DNA of 64,000 nt from Cryobacterium sp. SO2 (GTDB lineage Bacteria; Actinomycetota; Actinomycetes; Actinomycetales; Microbacteriaceae). The DNA lies in the NCBI RefSeq assembly GCF_026151165.2, contig NZ_CP117849.1, positions 2,356,001 through 2,420,000 on the forward strand, given 5' to 3'. A model generated the notes under the pieces. The model ran no database searches. It saw nothing but the letters and a program-made list of their open reading frames with translations, and was not told the DNA's origin. Positions 16,291 through 24,445 of the stretch are shown piece after piece. Positions within the stretch are counted from its first letter, which is position 1; each line of letters starts with the position of its first letter. Both the position numbers and the translations under genes were made by a program.

Positions 16291-16815
16291 TCAGACGGTG
16301 TCGGTGCGCTCCGCCGTCTGCATCTCCTGGGAGGCCGTGGCCAGCTCCTTGTCGAGCTCCTTGGCATCGACCTTGAGCTCCTTCTCGATGTGCCGCTGGG
16401 CCACGAGCCCGGCGCGGCGGAACTCCTCTTCGAGGCGGTCCTTGCCCACCACGATGAGGGCGGCCTCGCCGGAATCGAGCATCTCGCCGAGTTCCTTGAT
16501 GTCACCGCGATCCAGGCTGCGCCAGAAGTGGCCGACGACGCTGCCCGCCGCACCCCCGACGATCGCGGTGCCGATGATGGCCGGCGGAAAGAGCAGGCCG
16601 ACGACGGCCCCTGCGGCTACGCCGGTCCAGCCGGCGTGCTTGCTGGTCTTGCGGTGCACCTGCACGGAGCCGTCGGCCTCCTTTGTCGCTACCGCGGCGT
16701 CGTAGGTTCCGATCACCTTCTCGGAGTGCAACTCACGCACCACATCGAGGTCGGACTCGGCCGTTGCGGTGTCGGGATAGACACCGAGGTAGAGGAAGAC
16801 TGATTCGTCGGACAT
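16291..16815 (-). CDS. general-stress-type membrane protein (DUF1269-like)
   Basis: 174 aa, ATG with AAGGAG six bases upstream. The N-terminal half (VFLYLGVYPDTATAESDLDVVRELHSEKVIGTYDAAVATKEADG) resembles the GlsB/DUF1269 ferredoxin-like fold, then a Gly-rich hydrophobic hairpin (GVAAGAVVGLLFPPAIIGTAIVGGAAGSVVG, about 65-95) could insert in a membrane, then a charged helical tail with KELDKELA repeats. Such proteins are often stress-induced in actinobacteria. Function unknown. Confidence 0.75.
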   Translation of the reverse strand: MSDESVFLYLGVYPDTATAESDLDVVRELHSEKVIGTYDAAVATKEADGSVQVHRKTSKHAGWTGVAAGAVVGLLFPPAIIGTAIVGGAAGSVVGHFWRSLDRGDIKELGEMLDSGEAALIVVGKDRLEEEFRRAGLVAQRHIEKELKVDAKELDKELATASQEMQTAERTDTV

Positions 16816-16982
16816 GGGGACTCCTTGCTCACTAGTCGGTACGGGATGGGGCGCTTTCGCTGGGGACGGTACCCACCCCCCGCACGGGTGTCAACGGGAG
16901 AGACATGATGCTGAGCCCCACGATCGGGCGCGCGAAACCCCGAGGCGCCGGCGACCGAACGACGGCGTCACGGGGAATCCCC

Positions 16983-17531
16983 TCACCACCGATGGGCGAC
17001 GTCGACCACCAGTCGGCTGCCGTCGCCGGGTCCGTCGACGATGAACGTGCGGAACGGGAGCCGAGCGCGAACGCCGAGCCCGAACCGGCTTTGGCCGTCG
17101 AAGCCGTCAGCGAAGGCGACCTGGCGGAACGTCTGGTAGCCGGCCACGTTGAGAGCCTCGCTGTCATTCGCCGGGTCGTAGGTCACCGCGCCGGTGACGT
17201 CGTACGGGTTGGCGAACGCGATCACCTGCAGGTCGGCGGCGCCCCGGAGCGGCACTGGCTGGCCCGATCCGGCATGGACGACCGCCGGCACATACCGAAC
17301 ATCGAACCCCAGGATGTCGCCACGCACATCGACGACGAACCGGTCGAAACACGGATGCTCGCCCGATCGGACGTTCAAGACCGCCGCGCCGGCGGAGAGC
17401 GTGCTCTGGCTGTCGGGCAACGACCCCCAGGTGATGCCGCAGTAGGGGGCGGCGCTCGCGGCCGCGCTGCCAGAGGTGAGAATAACGGCACCCATCAACG
17501 CGCTGAGGATGAGTGCAACGGAACGCTTCAT
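16983..17531 (-). CDS. secreted AMIN-like domain protein
   Basis: 182 aa from the ATG at 17531, with AAGGAGTG upstream. A signal peptide (MKRSVALILSALMGAVILTS, cut near ASA-AP at about 27) precedes a single domain of about 150 residues with HPCFDRFVVDVRGDILGFDVRYV, typical of actinobacterial AMIN-like lipoproteins and secreted proteins, though no lipobox is present. Two cysteines (CGITW and HPCFD) may form a disulfide. The role is unknown; AMIN domains in other families bind cell-wall or outer-surface polymers. Confidence 0.75.
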   Translation of the reverse strand: MKRSVALILSALMGAVILTSGSAAASAAPYCGITWGSLPDSQSTLSAGAAVLNVRSGEHPCFDRFVVDVRGDILGFDVRYVPAVVHAGSGQPVPLRGAADLQVIAFANPYDVTGAVTYDPANDSEALNVAGYQTFRQVAFADGFDGQSRFGLGVRARLPFRTFIVDGPGDGSRLVVDVAHRW

Positions 17532-17661
17532 TGCGATCCACTCCTTCGGAAGAATACTCATCAAGGATGCTACGCCGGGACCCCGGATTCCTCGGCGGTC
17601 GATGATCACAGATTGGATGCAATCGCCTGGGAACGACGTCAGCCGAGACTCGTGTCAGCAG

Positions 17662-18762
17662 TCAGAGCGTGAGCCTGGTGCGGGCCGACTGATTCCCGGC
17701 GAATGCGACATCCGTCGCCCGCAGTACGCGCAGCACGTTCGCGCCGGCCAGTGCGGCCAGGTCGGCGGCCGACCAGCCACGGCCGGCCAGTTCGAGAAGG
17801 AGAGCAGGGTAACCGTCCACGCCCTCGAGCTGATCGGGAAACTCGTCGGTTCCGTCGAAGTCCCCGCCCAGGCCGATGTGGCGGATGCCGGCGACCGCGC
17901 GGGCGTGCTCGATGTGGTCGGCGACCTGCGCCAGGGTCACGCGGGGCGCGGCGGTGGTCTTGTCGCCGCCGAACCAGACTGCGTACTCGGCGGAGACGAA
18001 CTGCGGCACGAAGGTGACCATCAGCACCCCGTCGTTGTCGGCGAGGCGCCGGAGCACCTCGTCCGGCACGTTCCGCGGATGCGCCGTCACGGCGTGGCAG
18101 GAGCTGTGGCTGAAGATCACCGGGGCTGTCGTCACGTCGAGCGCGGCGTGCGCGGTCGCCGGCGACACGTGCGAAAGGTCGACGAGCATGCCCAGCCGGT
18201 TGAGTTCCTGAATGTACTCGACGCCGCGCGGGCTGAGCCCGCCGTGCACGGGCTCGTCGGTGCCGGAGTCCGCCCAGCTGGTGTTGTGCACGTGGGTGAG
18301 GGTGAGGTAGCGCACCCCGAGCCTGGCGAGCATCCGCAGCACCGCCGGCGAGTCGTTGAGGGAGTGGGCGCCCTCTGCGCCCAGCAGGGAGGCGATCCGC
18401 CCACTGGCCCTGGCGGCCTCGACGTCGGCGGCGCTCCGGGCGATCACGAACGTCTCCGGGTATCGCGCGGCGAGCCGGTAGACCCAGTCGATCTGTTCGA
18501 GGGTGCCCTGCACGGCGTCAGAACCCGTCAGGGTGTCCTCGACGTACACCGACCAGAATTGGCCGCCGACCCGGCCTGCGCGCAGCCGGTCGATATCGGT
18601 GTCGGTTGCCAGGGCGCCGTCCAGGCCCTCAACCGAGTACTCGCGGTTCTCGCGGCACTCCCAGGCCCAGTCGTTGTGCCCGTCGATGATCGGAGCGAGG
18701 TCGAGGGCTGCTGCCACCGTGGCGTGGGTATCCGACGGGGTGCGGCTGGTGCGATCGTTCAT
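17662..18762 (-). CDS. membrane-dipeptidase family (M19) peptidase
   Basis: 366 aa from the ATG at 18762; TAGCGT lies six bases upstream and there is no Shine-Dalgarno, suggesting leaderless translation (a GTG at 18768 would overlap that box). M19 zinc dipeptidases cleave dipeptides including D-amino-acid ones. Metal and active-site segments: IIDGHNDWAWE (HxD), GAEGAHSL (Glu), LTHVHNTSW, LVDLSHVS, IFSHSSCHAVTAHPRN and IGLGGDFDG. No signal peptide, so cytoplasmic. The region upstream holds the doubled palindromic repeat. Confidence 0.9.
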   Translation of the reverse strand: MNDRTSRTPSDTHATVAAALDLAPIIDGHNDWAWECRENREYSVEGLDGALATDTDIDRLRAGRVGGQFWSVYVEDTLTGSDAVQGTLEQIDWVYRLAARYPETFVIARSAADVEAARASGRIASLLGAEGAHSLNDSPAVLRMLARLGVRYLTLTHVHNTSWADSGTDEPVHGGLSPRGVEYIQELNRLGMLVDLSHVSPATAHAALDVTTAPVIFSHSSCHAVTAHPRNVPDEVLRRLADNDGVLMVTFVPQFVSAEYAVWFGGDKTTAAPRVTLAQVADHIEHARAVAGIRHIGLGGDFDGTDEFPDQLEGVDGYPALLLELAGRGWSAADLAALAGANVLRVLRATDVAFAGNQSARTRLTL

Positions 18763-18842
18763 CCGCACACGCTAGCAGCCGGGCCGACGGCGGGTTCGCG
18801 CGAGTATCTGGATACGCGCGCGCGTCTCACGCCGCCCACGCT

Positions 18843-18903
18843 TGGACTAGCCCAAATACGCTAGTGCGAGAGGGCGTCCGACTAGCAAAAGTGGGCCACT
18901 CCA
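18843..18903. repeat. 61-bp palindromic repeat, left copy
   Basis: TGGACTAGCCC at 18843-18853 pairs with GGGCCACTCCA at 18893-18903 (two mismatches). An inner pair GCTAGT (18860-18865) and ACTAGC (18881-18886) is perfect. It is a near-identical direct copy of 18917-18977. Confidence 0.85.
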
Positions 18904-18916
18904 AGCCCGGCCGATG

Positions 18917-18977
18917 TGGACTGGCCCGAATACGCTAGTGCGAGAGGGCGTCCGACTAGCAAAAGTGGGCCAGTCCA
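18917..18977. repeat. 61-bp palindromic repeat, right copy
   Basis: TGGACTGGCCC (18917-18927) and GGGCCAGTCCA (18967-18977) are perfect 11-bp inverted repeats; inside them GCTAGT (18934-18939) and ACTAGC (18955-18960) form a second perfect pair. The 74-bp offset to the left copy leaves a 13-bp spacer. It lies between the DUF2469 stop and the M19 gene start. Confidence 0.88.
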
Positions 18978-18998
18978 GGTCTGGTTCGGCGGGTCGGG

Positions 18999-19322
18999 CT
19001 ACTCGTCGAGGGCGAGTTCCTTAGGCAGCTCGAATTCCTTCGACGCGAGTTCCTCCACGTTGACGTCCTTGAACGTCAACACACGAACCGACTTCACGAA
19101 ACGGTCGGAGCGGTAGACATCCCAGACCCAGACATCCTTCATGGTCAATTCGAAGTAGAAATCGTGTTCGGTATCGCGCCGCACCAGGTCGACCTCGTTC
19201 GCGAGGTAGAAGCGGCGCTCGGTCTCGACCACGTACTGGAACTGTCCCACTACGTCTCGGTACTCGCGGTATAGGGCCAACTCGACCTCGCGGTCGTAGT
19301 CCTCGAACTCTTCTTCTTCCAT
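18999..19322 (-). CDS. DUF2469 family protein
   Basis: 107 aa, acidic. The sequence EEFEDYDREVELALYREYRDVVGQFQYVVETERRFYLANEVDL matches the small actinobacterial family found beside rnhB (Rv2901c in Mycobacterium tuberculosis). No known function. It follows rnhB by 25 bp on the same strand. A TAGGAT box lies nine bases before the ATG without a Shine-Dalgarno, so it may also have its own near-leaderless transcript. Confidence 0.92.
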   Translation of the reverse strand: MEEEEFEDYDREVELALYREYRDVVGQFQYVVETERRFYLANEVDLVRRDTEHDFYFELTMKDVWVWDVYRSDRFVKSVRVLTFKDVNVEELASKEFELPKELALDE

Positions 19323-19347
19323 GGTGAGACAATCCTACGCGCAGAAC

Positions 19348-19998
19348 CTAGGCGGGGATTTTGAGCCAGCTGAGCCTGTGCTGTTCGGTGGCGCCGAGGG
19401 ACCCGATGGCCGCCATGTGTTCGGCGCTGCCGTAGCCCTTGTTGCCCTTCCAGCCGTAGCCGGGCGTTGTGAGGTCCGCGGCGATCATCAGCCGGTCCCT
19501 GTGCACCTTCGCGATAACGGATGCCGCGGAGACCGAGGCGCAGTCCTGGTCGGCCTTGATCCGGGTGACGACGTCCAGCGGGGTGGCCAGGGCCTTGTTC
19601 AGCCAGTCGTCGTTGCCGTCGAGAAGCACGACTCCCCCGACGATGTCGACGCCGTCGGCGTGCAGTTGGGCGAGCGCCCGCTTGCCGGCCAGGCCCAGGG
19701 CGGCGATGATGCCCACGGCATCCACCTCCTGGGGAGACGCGAGGCCGACCGCGCTGTGCCGTACCCACGCGGCAGCGAGGGGTGCGAGCAGCTCCCGGCG
19801 CGGCTCGCTGAGCAGCTTGGAGTCGCGCAGGCCCGCGGGGAACGCGCCGACGTCGGCCGTGACGACCGCGAGGCCGACGGCCACCGGGCCGGCGAGGGCA
19901 CCGCGACCGACTTCGTCGCAGCCGATCACGCAACTGGCGCCGGCGGAGAGCATGGCCAGTTCCACCTCGAGGGTGGGTTCGACGACCGCCATCATCAT
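19348..19998 (-). CDS. rnhB: ribonuclease HII
   Basis: About 216 aa from the first of three consecutive ATGs (19998). A GTG at 20037 is in frame but would overlap lepB by 23 bp. RNase HII removes ribonucleotides from DNA-RNA junctions. Motifs: VIGCDEVGRGALAGPVAVG with the Asp-Glu pair, GLRDSKLLSEPRRELL, VLLDGNDDWL (Asp) and IKADQDCASVSAASVIAKVHRD (Asp). All four acidic residues expected for catalysis are present. It follows lepB in the standard actinobacterial order. Confidence 0.93.
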   Translation of the reverse strand: MMMAVVEPTLEVELAMLSAGASCVIGCDEVGRGALAGPVAVGLAVVTADVGAFPAGLRDSKLLSEPRRELLAPLAAAWVRHSAVGLASPQEVDAVGIIAALGLAGKRALAQLHADGVDIVGGVVLLDGNDDWLNKALATPLDVVTRIKADQDCASVSAASVIAKVHRDRLMIAADLTTPGYGWKGNKGYGSAEHMAAIGSLGATEQHRLSWLKIPA

Positions 19999-20014
19999 CG
20001 TCGGGAGCCGGTCG

Positions 20015-20761
20015 TCACTCGTCGGCCTCTTCGACACCCCGGAAAACCTCGGGGTAGTCGTCCAACCAGCTCCACCGGTTCAGCGGCCAGCTGATCACCA
20101 GGGCGCGGCCCACGACGTTGTCCATCGGCACGAAACCCTTGCCGGGGGTGTTCGGGTGGTAGCGGGAATCGAGCGAGTCGTACCGGTTGTCACCCATCAC
20201 CCAGAGGGAGTCCTCGGGCACGGTGACGTCGAAGGCATCCTTCGACGCACTGGTCTGGCCCGCGGGCAGCAGGACGTACGGCTCATTGAGCGGAATGTCG
20301 TTGACAGTCATCTGGCCCAGTGCGTTGCAGCAGACGACGTGGTCGCCCGGCAGGCCGATGACCCGCTTGATCAAGTGATCGTTGCTGTCCGGCGCGGAGA
20401 GGCCTACAACGGACAGGGTCCAGTCCAGGGCGGCGACGATGGGGTTCTGTTCGATGGGCGCCTGCGGCGGCAACCATCCGCCCGGGTCGCGGAAGACGAC
20501 GACATCGCCGCGGGAGACCGGCACCAGGCCGGGCTCGAGCTGGTTGACGATGATCCGGTCGTTCACCAGAAGGGTGTTCTCCATCGACCCTGAGGGGATG
20601 TAGAACGACCGAACGAGGAAGGTCTTGATCAGGAACGAGATGAGCAGCGCCACCACGAAGATGATGAGAAGGTCGCGAATGAAGATCGCGACACCACGCT
20701 TTTTGCGCGGCGAATCTGGTTCCAGGCGATGCGATCGCGAGGGCAGAGTGTTGTCTGTCAT
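20015..20761 (-). CDS. lepB: signal peptidase I
   Basis: 248 aa. LepB removes signal peptides from exported proteins at the membrane. A basic cytoplasmic tail (1-24) is followed by one membrane helix (about 26-46), then YIPSGSMENTL with the nucleophile Ser59, and DHLIKRVIGLPGDHV with the general-base Lys, and later VMGDNRYDSLDSR. A large hairpin lies directly upstream and its arm reaches to within eight bases of the ATG, so access to the ribosome site could be affected. Confidence 0.94.
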   Translation of the reverse strand: MTDNTLPSRSHRLEPDSPRKKRGVAIFIRDLLIIFVVALLISFLIKTFLVRSFYIPSGSMENTLLVNDRIIVNQLEPGLVPVSRGDVVVFRDPGGWLPPQAPIEQNPIVAALDWTLSVVGLSAPDSNDHLIKRVIGLPGDHVVCCNALGQMTVNDIPLNEPYVLLPAGQTSASKDAFDVTVPEDSLWVMGDNRYDSLDSRYHPNTPGKGFVPMDNVVGRALVISWPLNRWSWLDDYPEVFRGVEEADE

Positions 20762-20768
20762 TTAACCG

Positions 20769-20807
20769 CCTGAGCTCCTCCCCCAGTTTAGCGGGGAGGA
20801 GCTCAGG
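20769..20807 (-). terminator. strong hairpin between rplS and lepB
   Basis: CTGAGCTCCTCCCC (20770-20783) and GGGGAGGAGCTCAG (20793-20806) are perfect 14-bp inverted repeats, extendable by one pair, with a 9-base loop. On the minus strand it follows the rplS stop by about 65 bp. A short GTTAAA run follows instead of a long T tract, so termination may be partial. Confidence 0.7.
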
Positions 20808-20871
20808 GGGAAATCCAGCGGGCTGCGAATACGCTCAGGCTTGCGCGTGAGCGTGTCGCGACTGGCGCTGC

Positions 20872-21216
20872 TTAGTCGCGCTTTTCCTTGATCTTGGCCT
20901 TCTTGCCGCGCAGACCGCGCAGGTAGTACAGCTTCGCGCGACGCACGTCACCGCGGGTGATGACCTCGATGTGGTCGATCACCGGGGAGTGCACCGGGAA
21001 GGTACGCTCGACGCCGACCTGGAAGCTGACCTTACGGACGCAGAAGGTCTCGCGAACGCCTTCGCCCGAGCGGCCGATAACGACGCCCTGGAAGACCTGG
21101 ACACGCGAACGCGCGCCTTCAACGATGTTGACGTGGACCTTGACGGTGTCGCCCGCGCGGAACTCCGGGATGTCTGAACGCAGCGATGCCGCGTCCACCT
21201 GGTCGAGAATATGCAT
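20872..21216 (-). CDS. rplS: 50S ribosomal protein L19
   Basis: 114 aa, complete. L19 sits at the 30S-50S interface. Motifs: IPEFRAGDTVKVHVNIVEGARSRVQVFQGVVIGR and the end LRGLRGKKAKIKEKRD. A promoter-like pair (21371-21400) lies about 155 bp upstream, so this gene is transcribed at least partly apart from the trmD cluster. Confidence 0.97.
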   Translation of the reverse strand: MHILDQVDAASLRSDIPEFRAGDTVKVHVNIVEGARSRVQVFQGVVIGRSGEGVRETFCVRKVSFQVGVERTFPVHSPVIDHIEVITRGDVRRAKLYYLRGLRGKKAKIKEKRD

Positions 21217-21370
21217 GTTATTCGCTCTCTGTACCCGCCACAGGTCGAGGACGTTTTAGTGGCGCCCCGCCCGCTCACGGAAGGTGAACTGGTGGCGACC
21301 AATTGAGTGTGTGCGTGCCGATATGAATGCAGCTCCCCTGTGGCAGAGACATGCCGCGGCACAAACGCCT

Positions 21371-21400
21371 ATTCTGCCACTAAATGCAGCGGCACGCCAA
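21371..21400 (-). promoter_or_regulatory. candidate rplS promoter
   Basis: On the minus strand TTGGCG (21400-21395) and CAGAAT (21376-21371) are separated by 18 bp, a plausible sigma-70-type pair; the -10 is preceded by a TGN extension. It would give an rplS leader of about 150 bases. Confidence 0.45.
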
Positions 21401-21420
21401 CAGGGCGCCCCTTCGCCGAC

Positions 21421-21963
21421 TCAACGTTCGTCGGACTTCTCCTGAATAATGATCACGCTAGGGTCTACCGGCGACGCCTTCGCGGTGCCGGGGTGCTGCC
21501 CGGCGGGGTTCGACATGGTCGGGAACGGCGACGCTCCGGCCGGCACTGTGCCGAACCTGGCGGTCTCGTCGATGTACACGAGCGCCTCGCGCACGCGCTT
21601 GCGGGCCGCGTCGAAAAGCTCCCACAGCGCGAACCAGAAGGCGCCGAGGCCCACGAGCACAACGAGCACGGAGAGCCAGGGCGCGGTCACCGAGTAGACG
21701 CCCATCAGCACGATGAGCGCGTGCCACAGGGTGAGCACGCCCACATCCGCCCACGACACAGCCTTCTCGAGCCGCACCTCGCGTCGGGCGAGGAAGAGCC
21801 CGCTCACCACGAGGAGGCCGAAGCCGATGGCGATGGCACCGAACGTGGCGCCTAGTACCTGCCAGGCCGTGGAGCCGAAAATCGACGCGGCGACCATGAG
21901 CCAGAGCGGGAGCGCGCCGACGGCGACGAACTGCCAGTAGTAGAAGACCCTGCGGAGAATCAC
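21421..21963 (-). CDS. small integral membrane protein, function unknown
   Basis: 180 aa from the GTG at 21963, with GGGGA upstream. Four hydrophobic segments (about 8-28, 32-55, 68-90, 95-115) are followed by a 65-residue hydrophilic tail beginning FDAARKRVREALVYIDETARFG and ending in a Pro/Ser-rich stretch. I do not recognise a family. It starts 10 bp after the trmD stop, so it is in that transcript. A link to trmD function is not evident. Confidence 0.72.
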   Translation of the reverse strand: MILRRVFYYWQFVAVGALPLWLMVAASIFGSTAWQVLGATFGAIAIGFGLLVVSGLFLARREVRLEKAVSWADVGVLTLWHALIVLMGVYSVTAPWLSVLVVLVGLGAFWFALWELFDAARKRVREALVYIDETARFGTVPAGASPFPTMSNPAGQHPGTAKASPVDPSVIIIQEKSDER

Positions 21964-21973
21964 AGTCCCCAGA

Positions 21974-22777
21974 TTACCCGCGTGTGCCCCGTCGAGCCTT
22001 GGAGTTCGCTGGAGGCAGAAGCGCCGCATCGGCCGCATCGGCGGGCAGCAGGTCGGGGCGCACCGTGCGGGTGCGCTCGATCTGCTGCTCGCGGCGCCAG
22101 CTGGCGATGGCGCCGTGGTTGCCGCTGAGCAGCACGGGCGGCACGTCAAGGCCGCGCCAGCTGGCCGGCTTGGTGTAACTCGGGTACTCGAGCAGTCCGT
22201 CCTCGTGCGATTCCTCGACGAGGCTCTCGGGGTTGCCCACCACACCGGGAATGAGCCGGCCGATGGCTTCGATCATGGCCATGACGGCCACCTCGCCGCC
22301 GTTGAGCACGTAGTCGCCGAGGCTCACCAGACGTACGCGGCCCCGGCCAGCGAAGTGGTCCACCACACGCTGGTCGATGCCCTCGTACCGGCCACAGCCG
22401 AAGATGAGGTGCGGCTCCTGGGCGAGCTCGCGGGCCATCGCCTGGGTGAACTGCTCCCCCGCCGGCGACGGGAAGATCAGCACGGGGCCGGCGTCGGTTG
22501 ACTCGGCGGCGTCAGTGTCGGCGGCAGCCGTGTCGGTGTCCGCCTCCGGGCGCGCGAGGATGCTGTCCAGCGCCTCGCCCCACGGCTCCGGCTTCATCAC
22601 CATGCCGGCGCCTCCGCCGTAGGGCGTGTCGTCGACGGTGTTGTGCCGGTCGTGGGTGAAGTCGCGCAGGTTGTGCACGGCGAGGTCGATCAGGCCGGCC
22701 TGCCGGGCGCGGCCGAGGAGGGAGATGTCCAGCACACCGAAGAACTCCGGAAAGATACTGATGATGTCGATGCGCAT
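21974..22777 (-). CDS. trmD: tRNA (guanine37-N1)-methyltransferase
   Basis: 267 aa from the ATG at 22777. TrmD methylates G37 next to the anticodon of certain tRNAs, preventing +1 frameshifting. Motifs of its knotted SPOUT fold: MRIDIISIFPEFF, DDTPYGGGAGMVMKPEPW, LIFGCGRYEGIDQRVVDHF, VSLGDYVLNGGEVAVM and LLSGNHGAIASWRREQ. An Asp/Thr/Ala-rich insert of about 20 residues (near 80-100) interrupts the link before GPVLIFPSPAGE. TAGAAT lies seven bases before the ATG with no Shine-Dalgarno, so it may have its own leaderless promoter. The gene is separated from rimM by a channel gene. Confidence 0.95.
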   Translation of the reverse strand: MRIDIISIFPEFFGVLDISLLGRARQAGLIDLAVHNLRDFTHDRHNTVDDTPYGGGAGMVMKPEPWGEALDSILARPEADTDTAAADTDAAESTDAGPVLIFPSPAGEQFTQAMARELAQEPHLIFGCGRYEGIDQRVVDHFAGRGRVRLVSLGDYVLNGGEVAVMAMIEAIGRLIPGVVGNPESLVEESHEDGLLEYPSYTKPASWRGLDVPPVLLSGNHGAIASWRREQQIERTRTVRPDLLPADAADAALLPPANSKARRGTRG

Positions 22778-22803
22778 AGGGGCAATTCTAGGAGTGGGCG
22801 GTT

Positions 22804-23661
22804 CTACGAGTGCGCGGCGGCGAGCTCCGTCGTGCTCTCCGCGTCGTCGTCGTCGTGCAGGGCTGCCTCGCGGTTGATCTTGTTGCGGTGCGAGAAGTAC
22901 AGCGGCAGGGCGGTGAAGAGCACGGCACCCATGACGTTGCCGATCAGCACGGGCCCGGTGTTCCAGCCCCACCAGTCCCCGAAGCTGATGTCGGCGCCGA
23001 GCAACATGCCGGCCGGGATGACGAACATGTTCACGACCGCGTGCTCGAGACCGAGGCCGAAGAAGGTGAGCACGGGCAGCCACATGCCGAGGATCTTGCC
23101 CGCGGCCGAGGTAGACGTGTAGAACATGATCGTGCCGAGGGCAACCATCCAGTTGCAGAGCATGGCCTTGACGATGGCCACCAGGATGCCGCCGGCGCCG
23201 ATGGCCTCGTACGGGAGCACCTTGTGCTCGGCCATGTGGATGATCGCCTGGATCATCGGGTCCGTGGTGTCGGTGCCGAGGTAGGTGATGACGCCCACGT
23301 AGAGCAGGGCATAGAGCCCCGCACCGAAGATGTGCGCCGGGATGACCACGCCGAAGTTCTTGAGCATCTTGGCCACGGTGGTGCGTCCCTCGAGGACCGC
23401 GAGCGGGATCAGGGCGAAACTACCGGTGACGAGCTCGAGACCGAGCATCAGGATGACGCAGAAGCCGACGGGGAACACCAATGCGCCCACAATCGGCAGC
23501 CCGGTTTGCGCCGCCGCCGTCAGGGCCAGGGTGGTGGCCGCACCGAGAATCGCTCCGGACAGAGCGCCGCGCAGGAACATCTGGCGGGCGGTGAGGTTGG
23601 ACTTGACGACCCCGGAATGAACAAGCGAATCGATCAGCTGGTCCGGTTTCACGTATGACAT
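22804..23661 (-). CDS. formate/nitrite transporter (FNT) family channel
   Basis: 285 aa from the ATG at 23661, with GAGGAGT upstream. FNT proteins are pentameric channels for formate, nitrite, lactate or hydrosulfide. Six membrane segments are visible with family stretches PIVGALVFPVGFCVILMLGLELVTGSFAL, MLCNWMVALGTIMFY and GLEHAVVNMFVIPAGML, the latter carrying the conserved His. The hydrophilic C-terminus is Asp/Glu/Ala rich. It sits between rimM and trmD, genes that are normally adjacent. Substrate cannot be told from sequence. Confidence 0.9.
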   Translation of the reverse strand: MSYVKPDQLIDSLVHSGVVKSNLTARQMFLRGALSGAILGAATTLALTAAAQTGLPIVGALVFPVGFCVILMLGLELVTGSFALIPLAVLEGRTTVAKMLKNFGVVIPAHIFGAGLYALLYVGVITYLGTDTTDPMIQAIIHMAEHKVLPYEAIGAGGILVAIVKAMLCNWMVALGTIMFYTSTSAAGKILGMWLPVLTFFGLGLEHAVVNMFVIPAGMLLGADISFGDWWGWNTGPVLIGNVMGAVLFTALPLYFSHRNKINREAALHDDDDAESTTELAAAHS

Positions 23662-23755
23662 GCGACGGTACTCCTCATCAACGGCCGCGATCTGTACGAA
23701 CGTGAAGTAGGTGTGGCGCGGCGCGCCTCTCCCCGTGAACTGGCTCAGGGAGCGT

Positions 23756-24424
23756 CTATGCGCCCTGACCGTCGAGAGTCGGCGTCGCTGCCGGTTCTGC
23801 GGGGGTTTCGGGATCGGTCGCCGAGCCATCGGCATCCGTCTCAATGGTTTCAGGTTCGTCGGTGTCCGGCTCCTCCGGCAGCTCTTCGAGCAGTCCGGGA
23901 GGCGGGGTGATCGTGATGACGCCGGCCTTGACGTCGACCGAGGGCACGATCGCCTTGACGAAGGGGATCATCACCTCGCCGGTGGCGGTCTTCACGATGA
24001 GGAGGTCTTGCGCCGGCAGGTGCTCGAGGCGCGTGAGAGTGCCGATCTGCACTCCGTCGCGCACCACGGCGAGCCCGACCAGCTGGTGGTCGTACCAGGC
24101 GTCTTCTTCATCCGTCTGCTCGGAGGAGTCCTGGTCGATCCAGAGAATGGCCTTGGCCAGGGTCTCCGCGGCCTCGCGGTCGGGGACACCCTTGAAGAAC
24201 CCGACTGCGTGCTGGTTGTACCAGCGCAACTCGACGAGTTCGATGGTCTTGCCGTGCCAGGGTGAGCTGGTCGGCACCTGGAGGGTGAACACGGCGCCCG
24301 GGACGAAACGTCGTCCCGGGTCGTCCGTGAACAGCTCCAGCTTGATGGCGCCCTTAAGGCCGTGGGCCTTGGTGAGGCGCCCCACCCGCAGTTGGGTGGC
24401 CGGGGTCGTGCTGTCGTCGCTCAT
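23756..24424 (-). CDS. rimM: ribosome maturation factor RimM
   Basis: 222 aa. RimM assists 30S head assembly by binding S19 and pre-16S rRNA. N-terminal domain: LRVGRLTKAHGLKGAIKLELFTDDPGRRFVPG; PRC-barrel domain from about 100 with DAWYDHQLVGLAVVRDGVQIG and DLLIVKTATGEVMIPFVKAIVPSVDVKAGVITITPPPGLLEEL. The last 50 residues are an acidic Glu/Asp/Pro/Thr tail absent from most RimM proteins. It follows the KH protein by 21 bp. Confidence 0.95.
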   Translation of the reverse strand: MSDDSTTPATQLRVGRLTKAHGLKGAIKLELFTDDPGRRFVPGAVFTLQVPTSSPWHGKTIELVELRWYNQHAVGFFKGVPDREAAETLAKAILWIDQDSSEQTDEEDAWYDHQLVGLAVVRDGVQIGTLTRLEHLPAQDLLIVKTATGEVMIPFVKAIVPSVDVKAGVITITPPPGLLEELPEEPDTDEPETIETDADGSATDPETPAEPAATPTLDGQGA

Positions 24425-24445
24425 GAGGGGCTAGTCACTACCCGA

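Noticed and set aside
18843..18977. CRISPR-like direct repeats
   Set aside because: Only two units, 61 bp long, palindromic, 13-bp spacer and no cas genes.
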